A model generated the notes under the pieces. It did no database searches and had not been told where the DNA came from. It worked only from the letters and a program-made list of their open reading frames with translations. Of a stretch of DNA of 64,000 bases, positions 34,421 to 47,100 are shown piece after piece. This DNA is from Medicago truncatula. Taxonomy: Eukaryota > Streptophyta > Magnoliopsida > Fabales > Fabaceae. Every line of letters begins with the position of its first letter. Within the stretch, counting starts at the first letter, position 1. The stretch lies in contig NC_053046.1 in the NCBI RefSeq assembly GCF_003473485.1, forward strand, positions 10,612,001-10,676,000, in the 5' to 3' direction. Both the position numbers and the translations under genes were made by a program.

Positions 34421-35111
34421 AGATGTAGAAGATTAGAGATGAAGATGATGAACTCTCGAGAAGAGACATGAAGTTGTGGTGAATTACCCTAATTTTAACC
34501 TTTTTTATGTCTTTCATTTTATAGATTCCACGTAATCTTATCCTATCACACGTTGCCACGTCATCTAAAGTTTGTCACATCGATAAAAAAAATTAAATCA
34601 ATAAAGACTAAAAGTGACGGTTTAGAATACTGCATAGATAAAAAATAAAATATTAATTATAGGGATTAAAGTCTGAATTTTCTCATATATCAAAAGTATA
34701 TTTTTTTTGTTCTTTTTACTAATTAAGTATAAACAAAATTAGTCATGTGGTCCTTTAATGTAATTTCAGACAACGATTTAGTTATTTAACTTTTTTTCAT
34801 GTTATCTTGGTCCTTTTGGTCCATTTGCATATGAATTTGTAACCTTCAAATCTATGATTTTATTTTTCACTGATCTCACAATCTTTAAATTTATGGTCCC
34901 TCACATGTATTTGTATACAAATCTTAGCCTTAAATCTTGAAAGTCCATATGCAACTGGACCAAAATGACATGAAAAAAAAGGATTAAATCGTTATATGGA
35001 ATGAAGCTAACGAACCACAAGAGAAATTTTCCTAAAGTATATTTGAAGTTTGAATCTTCCTTTAAGTATATCGGATATAACTTCTTTAGCATTTTAATTT
35101 ATTTTTTATTT

Positions 35112-35115
<4 letters not shown>
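34421..35115. other. Intergenic DNA without a supported gene
   Basis: AT-rich spacer between the PHD hairpin and the copia element. No gene or clear repeat is visible apart from the AT microsatellite that follows. Confidence 0.5.
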
Positions 35116-35170
<55 letters not shown>

Positions 35171-35180
35171 TATATATATA
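35116..35180. repeat. (AT)n microsatellite
   Basis: About 30 alternating AT units directly upstream of the copia-type element. Confidence 0.95.
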
Positions 35181-35230
35181 TTGGCATGGATGGTAAAAAG
35201 AAATTATAATACTCTCCCATGTTTTTATCT

Positions 35231-35921
35231 TGTTGAAAAGTGACTCAAAAATGTGTATTCTGTCTGTCAAATTCGGTGGCCGAATGGTTCCACATGGGGG
35301 CCGAATTTTTAACCAGTTTTTTGGTGACTTTTGTCTCGTAAAAAATCGGTGGCCAAACAGGTGCATTCGGTGGCCAAATTTGCGTGCAGCAAAAATCAGA
35401 ATCGCGGTTTTGGGCCTGTTTTGTTCCAATTTTTGAGGGATGCTTTCCACTATAAATATAAGCCTTGTATCAGATTATTATGTGTGTAGAAAACAGGGTT
35501 TAGAAGCCAACATACAAACTAGTGTTTATAGAGAATTTCTCTTAGCAACAAACACTAGGGTTAGGATTGTTTTTGATTCACCTTGAACAAAACACTGTTA
35601 GGATTGAGTCTCTTGGTCACGGGAAGAGATTGAGACTAGGGTAGAATTAGGTTTGAAGACTGATTCTTGTAACCCTGAATATCTCTTTGTAAATAAACTC
35701 ATATCATTATAGTGGAACGGAGAGCTGCTCTCTCCCCTAGAGTAGGTCATCATTAGACTGAACTGGGTAAACAGATTCTTGTGTTCTCCTTCTTCCTTTA
35801 TCTCTTGTTGTTTATTTTTGTTTGAATTAAATTGTCACCCGCTTGATTTGATTGCTTGGTTTTAATTTGCTCCACGCATCAAGTTTATTATTGGTGTGGT
35901 TTTCACAATGAATTCACAACA
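35231..35921 (+). mobile_element. 5' LTR of a truncated Ty1/copia retrotransposon
   Basis: Starts TGTTGAAAAGTG and ends GAATTCACAACA, with TGTTG/CAACA ends. The downstream half (TCTCTCCCCTAGAGTAGG, then GACTGAACTGGGTAAACAG) parallels the solo LTR at 1079-1885. The upstream half has four copies of a CGGTGGCCnAA motif between 35271 and 35380. Gag begins 42 bp after the LTR end. Confidence 0.75.
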
Positions 35922-37291
35922 ATTCACCGAGGGGGCAAAGGTCAAATTAATAACCAGGTATCATGGGTTCGAAGTGGGATATTGAAAAGTTTACCGGTAG
36001 TAACGACTTCGGGTTGTGGAAGGTAAATATAAGGGCAATTCTAATTCAACAAAAGTGTGTTGAAACATTGAAGGGAGAAGCACAGATGCCTGCGGATCTA
36101 ACACTTGTTGAGAAGACTGAGATGAATGATAAAGCTGTCAGTGCCATCATTCTGTGTCTTGGGGATACGGTATAGAGAGAGTTAGCAAGGGAGACTATTG
36201 TTGTGTCTATGTGGAATAAACTTGATTCATTGTGCATGACCAAGTCCTTGGCACATAGACAATGTCTGAAACAACAACTCTACTTTAACCGAATGGTGGA
36301 GTCAAAACCGATAATGGAGCAACTGACGGAGTTCAATAAGATTATTGTTGATTTGGCGATTATAGATGTAAATCTGGATTACGAGGATAAAGCCTTAGAC
36401 CTACTGTGTGCTTTACCTATGTCATTTGAGAATTTCAAGGATACAATCCTTTATGGCAAAGAGGACACTATCACTTTGGAGGAAGTTCAAGCAACTTTGA
36501 GAACCAAAGAGTTAACCAAGTTCAAAGAGTTGAAGGTTGATGATAGTGGAGAAGGCTTGAATGTCTCAAGAGGGAGAAGTGAAAACAGAGGAAATGGAAA
36601 AGGCAAGAATTCCAGGTCAAAGTCTAGGTCGAAGGGTGGTGGTCATAAAACAAAGTACAAATGTTTTATTTGTCACAACATAGATCACTTCAAGAAGGAT
36701 TGTCCTGAGAGGAAGGGCAATGGAAGTGGTAATTCATCCGTTCAGATTGCAAGTGAAGAGGAAGGTTATGAGAGTGTTGGAGCACTAACTGTGACAAGTT
36801 GGGAACCTAAAAAGGGTTGGGTCTTGGACTCTGGGTGTTCTTATCACATTTGTCCGAGAAAGGAGTACTTTGAAACTTTAGAGCTGAAAGAAGGTGGAGT
36901 TGTTTGCCTTGGTAATAATAAGGCTTGTAAAATTCAAGGTATGAGTACTATTCGTCTCAAAATGTTTGATGACCGTGATTTCTTTTTGAAGAATGTGAGG
37001 TATATTCCTGAACTTAAGAGAAATTTAATATCTATAAGCATGTTTGATGGTCTAGGATATTGTACTAGAATTGAACGTGGTATGATGGGAATTTCTCATG
37101 GTACATTAGTTATAGCTAAAGGGTCTAAAATACATGGTTTATATATTTTAGACGGTTCCATTGTTATAGCTCATGCATCGGTTGCTAGTGTAGACACTCT
37201 AGACATAACTAAACTGTGGCATTTGAGGTTAGGTCATGTCAGTGAGAGGGGTTTGGTTGAGCTAGCTAAATATTTGCAGTGTAAAATCTAG
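35922..37291 (+). pseudogene. Ty1/copia gag-protease fragment
   Basis: Gag starts MGSKWDIEKFTGSNDFGLWK at 35963. An in-frame TAG at about 36172 interrupts it (LGDTV*REL). The frame continues through a UBN2-type gag domain, a zinc knuckle CFICHNIDHFKKDC (C-x2-C-x4-H-x4-C), a protease active site DSGCS and a GAG-pre-integrase motif (LWHLRLGHVSERGLVELAK). It then stops at 37291. The integrase core, reverse transcriptase, RNase H and 3' LTR are absent, so the copy is dead. Confidence 0.9.
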
Positions 37292-39504
37292 GGTATTGTC
37301 AGGTAGGAAAGATTATAGCTTGGAACTTGTAATCGATTAAGATTATAGCGAATTAATACTTCGATTGTAATGAGGTGAAATTTCTTGCAAGGGGAGGACT
37401 GGAGGTAGCTGCTAAGTTTGAAGCGAACCAAGATAAACTTGATATCATGGACGGCCCCATGTTGGTAGGTGTGTGTGGGCCTAGGCCCTCACTTGACTTG
37501 TAACTTTTTTTTTTCATCCACTAGAAGAACATGTTAAAGCATGAGGAATGAAGCATAAAATTTGACTATAGCCAATACTATAAAAGAGATTAAAAGTGTA
37601 ATTTTGTCTTTCCAAAACTATCTTATTTTATGTTATTTAATTTTATGCAATCAAATCTACTGCCTTAGGCATTAAAATAATTTACACATCCTAAATAATA
37701 ATTTTATTGTTAAATTGAGATTAACACAGTCCTCATGGATACAAACTTATTTTATTACTTCGATAGTATTTGGTACACTTGTCAATTGTCTATCAGAATG
37801 TTTAAATGATTGTTTGGTTACTTTTATATTGAAATAGATACTTTTATATTAACAAAAAAAAAAAAACTCATAGTTTTTATTTTTAATCAAGTAACCTAAT
37901 GACTAAATATTCATCCTTAAGGATTTAAAGTGAACAAGTGAAGAATTCGAGGTTCAACCTCCGACCCTTATATATCGCAATGTCCCTAGAAACTGTGGAG
38001 GAGATACTTTTATAGTTTTATTGGCATTGAAAATGAGGAAATGTTCAATATTTATAACATGAAAAACATCAAAGAACAATTATAATATCTATTCCTTAAA
38101 AATACACGTATACATTTATGCTTTTAAAACTAAAATATTATGTGGCCTACAATGCAGAAAATTTCTGGGTCCTTGTTATGCATCACTATCCATCCTTTAT
38201 CTTCTTATTAGTGAAATCCATCTTCAACCTCTTTGTTCTGCAAAAGAGAAAGGTTTTTCTTTTTTATAAAAAATCTCGCGCAATTCATACTCTCTCTCTT
38301 GTATTTTTTTTCACATTTACAGCGAACATAATTCTGCCAAAATTACCATGTCATCATAATTATTTTATTAGTAGAAGTAAGTGGTAAGCACCACTTAAAC
38401 CAATATTACTATGATCTCGTCAAACACACATGTGATTCAAACATACATGAATTTCAGTTTTATAGTATATACACATGGAGAAGAGATAATTGTCAAAACC
38501 TACATACACGGCATGAGGGGTGTGAATGTGACAACATACCTATGTGCGTAAATTCCCTAATTTTAGGGCCTAGAAAAGCGCCGGTACTTAGGGCTTATGT
38601 CTCTAAATTTGTCCGTACTCACATGTATTAACCCAAACTCGTAGTGGTATATGCTATGACAAAACAAGATAGTGTGACTCGGTGAGAATTTATATATAAG
38701 TCACGTTACATATATTTTTTTAGAAATAACACATTCTCTAACTTATTTCTTTCGTTGCTGTAGAAACTAACATACTTTTAAGAACCTAAGAAACAAACAT
38801 ACATTTTATCTAATATAAAACTTTAATTCACGCTTGACACGTCAAAAGATCGGAACTTTAAAATGGGCAGTCCAACTACATATAAAGACTCATCGACCAG
38901 TCTTATAGTAAATACGAAGAACATAAACCGTGAAGATATCTTGAGGCGTATGTCTGTCTACGAGGCTAAACATCCTAATTACAAATTAATTTGTAGATAT
39001 ATTGTTATTTTTATCTTTAAAAATAAACGCCTTGAATGTTTACCACAAATTGAGAGGAGAAAGTAAGGACCACCAAATGATCAATGAAAACAAGAAAAGA
39101 GCAATAATTTCATTCTTCTAGTGTTTGTTTTCAGTTGTAGCTGTGGAGAATATTGAGTTGGATTTTAGGAGCGGCTGTATCTATTTTGTCCCCTTTTGAA
39201 ACTCGCACCAAAGTAACTTGCCTTTGCCGCTCCTACTCCTTTTAATCTGCTAACAAACAAAAAGTTCATGAAGCTGCCCTATAGTATTGTCATCCCCACT
39301 AGGTCACCACTACTTTATGTCTCCATTTTGATATGCTATATTGTGTGTTGGGAATAATACCCATCCAAGAAGAACATGGGGATTATTGTTTGCCACTTTT
39401 TGGTTTTTCATGTTTCACACTTTCAATGCAGGGAATATGGAATGGAATGGAATGCTTTTTGTAATTTGTATCCAATAAATTCATAAATCATATTATGATT
39501 TTTA

Positions 39505-39575
39505 TTTTTTTTTGAAAACTCGGTATCCGATCCAAGAATCGACTAATCCGAGGGGACCAATCCCACTTATGTTAA
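39505..39575 (-). repeat. SINE 3' tail fragment
   Basis: GAAAACTCGGTATCCGATCC followed by CGACTAATCCGAGGGG is the inverse of a SINE tail (GGATTAGTCG...GGATACCGAG) ending in an A-run. The same tail occurs at about 21191-21215. Confidence 0.5.
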
Positions 39576-39727
39576 CATTATCCATGGTTTATGATGCATA
39601 TTCTCATACTTTCAATCATTAATTAATTTATTAGTTTATATTACTCACTTTACTCTTTAAAATGATTCAACCATTTTTTATTTTTTTTAGGGAATAAATG
39701 ATTCAACCATTGTTGAGTAGTAGATAC

Positions 39728-39870
39728 AATTGCTAGTTAAAGGACCAAAAATACTATGTTGGAGAAACAAATTCCACACAGGGTAAAAAAAAAAAAAACC
39801 AAAGTAAGTTAGGAGATACAAGATCCGTTGGTTACTTTGAACTTTTGGATCAGTCCTTTAACTAGCAATT
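39728..39870. repeat. 18-bp perfect inverted repeat (small hairpin)
   Basis: AATTGCTAGTTAAAGGAC at 39728-39745 is exactly inverted at 39853-39870. It may be a small MITE or foldback. Function is unknown. Confidence 0.5.
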
Positions 39871-41103
39871 TTTGAACTAAATTTTTGCTTTTCAATTTAC
39901 CCATTCACTTAAACTATTTTATCATTCTTATTTAGATTTTCAATTAAAAAACAGTCACATCCCATTAAAATAAAAGCAATTAACAGAAATAGGAGAAACA
40001 ATCCACTGCAATAGCAAGAATATTGAACACTTAATATTATCTTAAAAAATAAAATAAAAAGAATATTAGACACTGAAAAATATTGTGTTTATAAGGAAGT
40101 CTGAGAACCTGAGCTTTGCACCAAAGTTTTAAAAATCAGACCATACCAAATAGACATTCCATCCTAAGAATCGATCAAATTACAAGTTGATTTCATCCCA
40201 ATAATAATTTGGTAGAATCGAAATGAGAGTTTAATTGGAGCCTGGTTCAACAAATTTGTATATTTTAGTTTACTAATCATCCGATTCTTTTCTGATTGAA
40301 CTAACTGAACCATGACATGTGTCTTTCCAAGTTCAGTCTTCGATTCAATTTTTTAAACAATATTTGCACCAACTCTAAAACGATACACACTCTTCACAAG
40401 TAAGTTCGTAAAAATAAAAACACCTTGTCTACCTCAAGTACCATATCAACGTCCAAAACTTCAGTTTCGTTATGGTTTTTCGACTTTATGCTTTAGCCAA
40501 TATTCTAGCATTCACACAGCAGTAGCTTTAAAAAGAAATTCATCTATTTATCCCTTTAAAAAACAGTAAATGTGAATAGCGTGCATAAATATATAATGTA
40601 AGAAGCAAAATGAGCTATAGTAATACAGTTTCCAATCACTCTAGAAAATAAATATACCCCTTAGGTTCAATCACCCTAGTAAAAAAAAATGTCCAATCAC
40701 CCTAGAAACAAGCAAAACATGCAGTAGTTGAAATATCATCGAAAAAACACATAAGCATGAAAATCCAGTAATTCACGCGCATCCGAGTACAAAATTGTGG
40801 AGAGACTATCGTCAGCATGAAGATGAGGGTGTGTACAGTTTCTCCAAGGGGAAAACCTGCCACAGAAAACAAGTCATTTAAGACTTGGAAAAACATGCAG
40901 AGTACAAGAAAGAAGCTGCCAAATAAAATGATTAAACAACAAATTAACACTACTAAAAAGGGTATTTTGGTCTAAATACATTATAGTAATTGGTAAAGTT
41001 ATAATTAATAATCTTAAGAATTCTTGTTCTTGATAAAAGATAGATATGTCAAACCTAGGAAAGAACTATCACTAAGACAAGATCAGAATCATACCTCAAT
41101 AAA

Positions 41104-44100
41104 TTAGTCCAACTCCATTGGTACATCTGGAATGTCGAATCTATCTTCTTTGATAGTCTTGTTTATCACAGATACTGGAGCGGGTAATGAATAGTCAAGG
41201 AAAGAGTATGCAACATATTTTCTCACATTCTTAATGTGGCTGGTTCCAAATAAGTAAGAATCAGAGACATGCTATATTTTAAAAGTGATATTTGGTTTGG
41301 ATCAAGAAAATCCTTCAATCAAATTGGATAACCACTACACAGACATGTCAATTGAAGTAACAATAGAAATTTTCAGATGTATTTTCTTACTTCAAATTAT
41401 CTGTCTTTACTAGTAGAAATTCAAATTGAAAAAATAAAAAGGAGAGATGATTTTGTATCATTTATAATGCAAGAGTCTTCTTATTAAATATCAACTACTG
41501 TAGCATCCGGCATCTTTTCTTCGAAATTTATGCTGCAAGGAAGGTTGTCCAAAATATGTTGCCAAGACTGAATTGCAGGCAGCAAAAAAAAAAAAATCTA
41601 CAGAGGAGCAGGGGTCCTGAGTTTTATTATTGCATAATTTCATGCTCATCTAGATATTTGAGTAGTGATCAAAAGACTTTCCGAATTCTAAATATTAATT
41701 ATTGATATAATTTAAATTCTTGTTTTTAGCAATCCCAACATTAAGAAGCTTAAATTTATCTCGGACTTTTCACCTTAAGCCTGCCGTGATCCTAACTCAA
41801 GGTACACTAAACATGCAATGCCATACAGTACACATCTAACCTTATTAAAGCGAAGTAGGGAAAGGGAGGGCAAAAAATTAAAGAAAAGGATATAATTTGA
41901 CATAAGATCGTCCTCCTTTTCACCTCGGTTACGGCTGTGGTCTAGCTCTCTACTTATTTCAGGTGTAACCTGCAGTAAGAAAATTAATATCAGTCATAAC
42001 CAGAAATGCAAAATGAGAAAACAGTCTATCAGATCTTGTGCTCTCACCAAGATATGATTTTGCTTTTCCAGAAGAAGCTTTAAATTTTCCTTATCTTCCT
42101 TCTGTAGTTCATTTTTGTACCTGAAACAGAAGGCTTAGTCAGAAAAGGCTTAATATTCAAAAGCCAAAAGAACATGAATCATAGCTAGAACATTTGACAG
42201 CTTAAGGACATGAGATCAATAGATATATATTTTATAAGCAAGATCAATAGATCCTTAAAAAAAAAAAAGCAAGATCAGTAGATATTGAATTAGATAATAT
42301 GATGAACGTGTAAGAAAATAATATTTTCTTGGAATATTGTCCCTCCAACTCTAAATCAGCATGGTTACAGAAACAATAAGGGGCAGACCGGTGCACTAAA
42401 AAACCTCCTGCATACACATGGTCTGGGAAGGGGTCCGTGTATTTTACCGAGCCTTACCCTGATTTTTGCACACGAGGTTGTTTCTAGGACTTGAACCCAT
42501 GACCTTTCAGTCACTTGACAACAACTTCACCGTTGCGCCAAGGCTCCTCCTTTGATTACAGTAACAATCAAGAGAAAAAAAATTCTGGGGATAATCGACT
42601 CTCTGTTAAGAACTGATTTTCCTGAATAAAACATGCAACCTAGCTTCTTACAATAATACCTCTAGGCTCTAGCCCAAACACATTCCCTTCTCCTCTCCAC
42701 CCATGCCCTAGCTGTGACTGACTAGAGAAAGGGTGATAAGTGACATCAAAAGTGGGACACTGAGAGGAGAGGCCCAAATGCCATTCTGATGTTTTTTTAA
42801 ATACAGAATATTACAAAACGCCACATCATTAAATTTTAAAGGATTTTTGGAATATTTTTATATCATTGAGATACAATGTTATAGCAGCAGTGACATTTGC
42901 TATTATCCTATAGTGGCTAGGGGACACTCTGCTACACCACTACTACAATAGTATGCTATTGACAACACCGATTCTTTTTATCCAAACTTACTTTTTTTTC
43001 CTTTTCTAATTCATTAAAACATTCAACTTCATTACTGGAGTTGCATTTTTCTGTTTATCAATCATCATTTTATTGGATATCCCATAAAAAAATAAACGGA
43101 TATGGGCACAAAAAATTACAGAAAATGGTAAATTACTGACCTCTGCACAAATGCAAGAAGTGATTGGTGCCATATAACAGGCATTGTTCTAGTATCATTT
43201 TCAAATCTCATGAAATGCGCAACAACTGCATCAACCACACGATACGGCAATGCATATTTCTTCTCCAGAAAAAGCTTTATGAAATAGCTGAAATTATTAT
43301 CACAATTAGTATCTATCTGATATTGAGAGATGAAAAATCAGTTTTTGAGAAAACATATGATGCTCTCTTTTTCTAAACTGACAAGTAAACATATTAATCA
43401 ATTCATTATAATGTGTTGTAGTGAGATCAGCCTCTTCTGTCATAACCAATATTGTTAAAATTTAGTCCTTCAAAATATCTTTTTTTAAATTATTGTATAA
43501 TTTTTATATATTTTTTTTTGAATGGAAAATGTTAGTAATTAGTTCTTAGATCATTTTTTTCTCCTTCGCCCGGGTTTGAAGCCAGGACCTCCAACTCCTT
43601 ATCCCTTAGCTCAAACCAGTTGAGCTACCCAACTCCACAATTATGTATAATCTTGAATTGTGTTTACTTTTAGGGTAAAAGCATGTACTTTTTGTCCCTG
43701 CTGAAAACTTAAAACATTATATTTTGTAAGTGTATGGGCTTAAAGTGAATAAAATTCAATCAGGGTACAATTTTTCAAAAAAAAAAAAAAAAGGCATGTT
43801 TTGAAGAATAAATCATACTTATTAAGCCTATGATTATCAATTGCTGATATCATAAAACAAGAATTGCCCACACTTATCTGTCTATCTTTATATATACAAC
43901 AGTGAAAATATGATTCATTATGTGGAAGATATATTTTAGTAATGTTTTTAAAATTTGAATTCTTACTTCATGATATCAGAGCTATGGTTAAAGCCCCATT
44001 CACAATTCTATTTCGTAGATTGTATTATCGAACAAAAGGCAACAGTGATAAATACCTTGTAGTGCCACAATAATCCATCCCAGCAAGCTTCAATAGGGCA

Positions 44101-47100
44101 ACACTGTATGAACATCCAGAAGTTAGGGTGCGTCAGACATTGGACATGATTCCAACTAGAACTAATTAAAGCTTTTAATTTCAATCACTACATGAAAGGT
44201 GTACAGTAAGTATTTGCCATGAAATTTTGTCTTGCTTCTATGTTAGTACTTGATGTATGGAGGAAAAGATAAATAAAGAAACCAAATAGTTCAAGAAAAC
44301 AGAGCATTTTCTATTAAAAATAATTCAAAAAATATATATTTCCTTTTTATTAGAGGTGCTATGAGAAAAAAATCTGGAAATCCAAGATTGCACAATCAAC
44401 ATTGACAATGAAAAAGGATACAAACAATTTTACTAGATCATGATTATGAGGAGATGTCATCAACTAAATTTGCACTGCTTATTAAAGAAACTCATCTCTA
44501 ATTCCATTCTACAATAATAAATGCAATCTATTCTGAAAATAAGTTTAAGAAACCAATCCTTGATCACTATGGCATGCATCAATGCACTGTACAAAAGAAA
44601 ACCAAACTCTGCTTCCTTGCATCCGATTTGTAATAAATCAAGTTATGATTGATCAAGTTAACATACCTTGAATGGAGTGGAGGAATAGTACACTTCTCTA
44701 TAATGCTTCCAACAATGACTGCTTCTCTGAGAGTGCATGTGCGTGACTGTACATAAAGAATAAAGTCAAACCAGAGAGGAAAATGAATAAGCTAATTTAT
44801 AGGTTTTGTTTAGACCACTTATGGTTTATGTAAAGGCAAATGCCAATGAGTGTCTTAAGAGCATTGTTTAACAAGTCCAAAAAAGGAAGATTTTATGGCA
44901 TGTTGTGTATTTAATAAATTGAGAAGAGATATACTTAACCATGTCAATGAATAATTATGATGTTTGGAATCCTTAAACGATGCCTTTAGGGCAATAGTTG
45001 GCAAGACCCTTATGTAATGTAAATTGTAATAAAAATAGTGTTTTCTCAAACAATTAATAAAGTCAAATTATGATTATCAACAAGCAGTGTGTTTCTTCTA
45101 ATTTATTAATTTCTTAAATAAAATAGAAATATAACATGTGTCATTCTACATTACATATGAGGTCGTATGCTTTGCAAAAACAATACCAGACCAAATATCA
45201 CCAAATGAATGTCATTGTAAAAGCAACTACATGAAGGCAACCAAAACAAAGTGGGGGAATATTATAAAAAACAATATGTACACAATTGCAACATCAGCTA
45301 AACAGAGAAGGCAACAAGAGCAAAAACAGGAGAAATTCACAATGCATCATTTGAAACAACCAAAATGACTTTTTTCTAGTTCATTCACCATTCCACACCC
45401 ATGTTATTTCACCTTTTCCAAACAGGATTTATATTTATGTTTTCTTATTACAACGATGTTCTTCCATCTTTTTTCCAATAATTATGACAGAAAATTTAAC
45501 ACAGGTAATCATTCTAGTCTCTAGAAGATGTGCGACATTCACATCAATTTCACAACACCCAAATACACAAATTTATTAACATCAGAAAGATGTCCCACTT
45601 TACATTGCATAAACTGCCAACATCAGAAAGATATTTATTAACATGTTCAAAATTTAAGTATGTATTACAATGGAAAAGCAGAGTCTTTATCATCAATTGA
45701 TGGATTAATAGAATATCACAAACAGAACCTAATAAAATATTGACCAATGATCAGTTAGGAACATAAAAGTGAAAAACAACCAAGATATGATTATGTACCT
45801 CGCATAGTGGAAATAATATCCCCTTAAAGAAAGCAGCAGGTTTGTACAATGACTTTTTCAGTGTTTGGTATAAAGCAAAATGCAGCCGTTGGTTCTTTTT
45901 TATATCATCTCTCACTCTTGGAAGCAACACAAGCTTGTAGAAGCGCTCAGCCTTTTTTGCACCGAAATTAGAAGCAAAAATCCTAGTGGCTTGAAACAAA
46001 GCATTTGGAGACCACTTTTGAGGTTCAGTAAGATATAAGACCTCCTCCCAATTTTGCATCGAAGGGATGTGTTTAAATGCCTTGGGGATTTTGCCTACTG
46101 TATATCTGCTAAGAAGATCTGCAACCCTGCGATACGAAAGATGGTACAAGGAGTTATGCATGATATGAAAACCTCGTATTAACAAGCTAAGTATCTAAAT
46201 GGAAGGAAATGAATTCATTCATCTAATCTACGTATTCGTAAAAAGAATTTGAAATGGAAATTGTAAATACCCTTTGTATATGTCAAGAATTTTTTCATCC
46301 ATTTTAGGCACTGGTGGATTCTCTGCACACATAACAACTCATAAACAAACGAAATTCAGATCCCAAATCAAAGTGCAGTTTAATATTATTACCTGTAGCA
46401 ACAGGTCCTGCTAATCTTTTAACAATGGTGTCTGCAAGTGTTATCTGGCCACCCGAGTCCTTGGAATTGAATAATGCCAATATTCTCTCATCCTCCGGAG
46501 TAATATCCTGAATTTCAAATAATCAAAACAGAACAACCAAAGTCACTACTGTAAGCAAAAAGGGTTGAAGAAAATAAACTCAATTCACTATAAAATCATT
46601 TGAAAATATAAATACACGTTGCTAATAATTTTTCACTTTCAAAATGTAAGAACGATAATGCACTTAGGTGTTAGGAGTCTGTTTGGATTGACTTATTTAA
46701 GATTATCTACCAACATAAGCACTTGTAAGACTATTTGGGAGAGCTTACTTTAAAAGCTTATGACATGTCCATAAGTTGTTTTCAATTCATTTTCATAAGC
46801 TCTCCTAGATTGGTTCCTTACGAAAATAACTTATAGCCTATATGAAACAAGTGAATTCAATAATTTAGAGATTAAATTTAAGTGATATGTTAAAAAAAAA
46901 AAAACAAGAGTTAGCACCAAGGGTCAACCCTAAGTCCTTATCTTTTTACTTTAGTTTTGGATGTATTGACGGAACACATCCAAGAGTTAGCACCGAGATG
47001 TATGCTTTTTGCAGATGATGTAGTCTTGGTGGGTGAGTCGAGGGAGGAAGTGAACGGTAGGCTAGAGACCTGGAGGCAAGCCTTAGAAGCGTATGGATTC

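Larger units (their letters stand above)
37292..41103. other. Gene-poor spacer downstream of the copia fragment and bystin
   Basis: No gene is supported. Contents are a retroposon-like fragment around 37905-37990 (GAGGTTCAACCTCCGACC, an inverted B-box), a SINE-tail fragment at about 39505-39575, a perfect 18-bp inverted repeat at 39728/39853 and long AT-rich stretches. Open frames at 38118-38387 and 38863-39066 have no recognisable content. Confidence 0.5.

Noticed and set aside
35106-35450. 114-codon minus-strand frame with (IY)n repeats
   Set aside because: Translation of the AT microsatellite and antisense LTR.
37292-37500. Rest of the copia polyprotein and a 3' LTR
   Set aside because: No integrase, RT or RNase H motif and no second TGTTG...CAACA LTR could be found after 37291.
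38118-38387. 89-codon open frame
   Set aside because: AT-rich chance frame with no domain or splice context.
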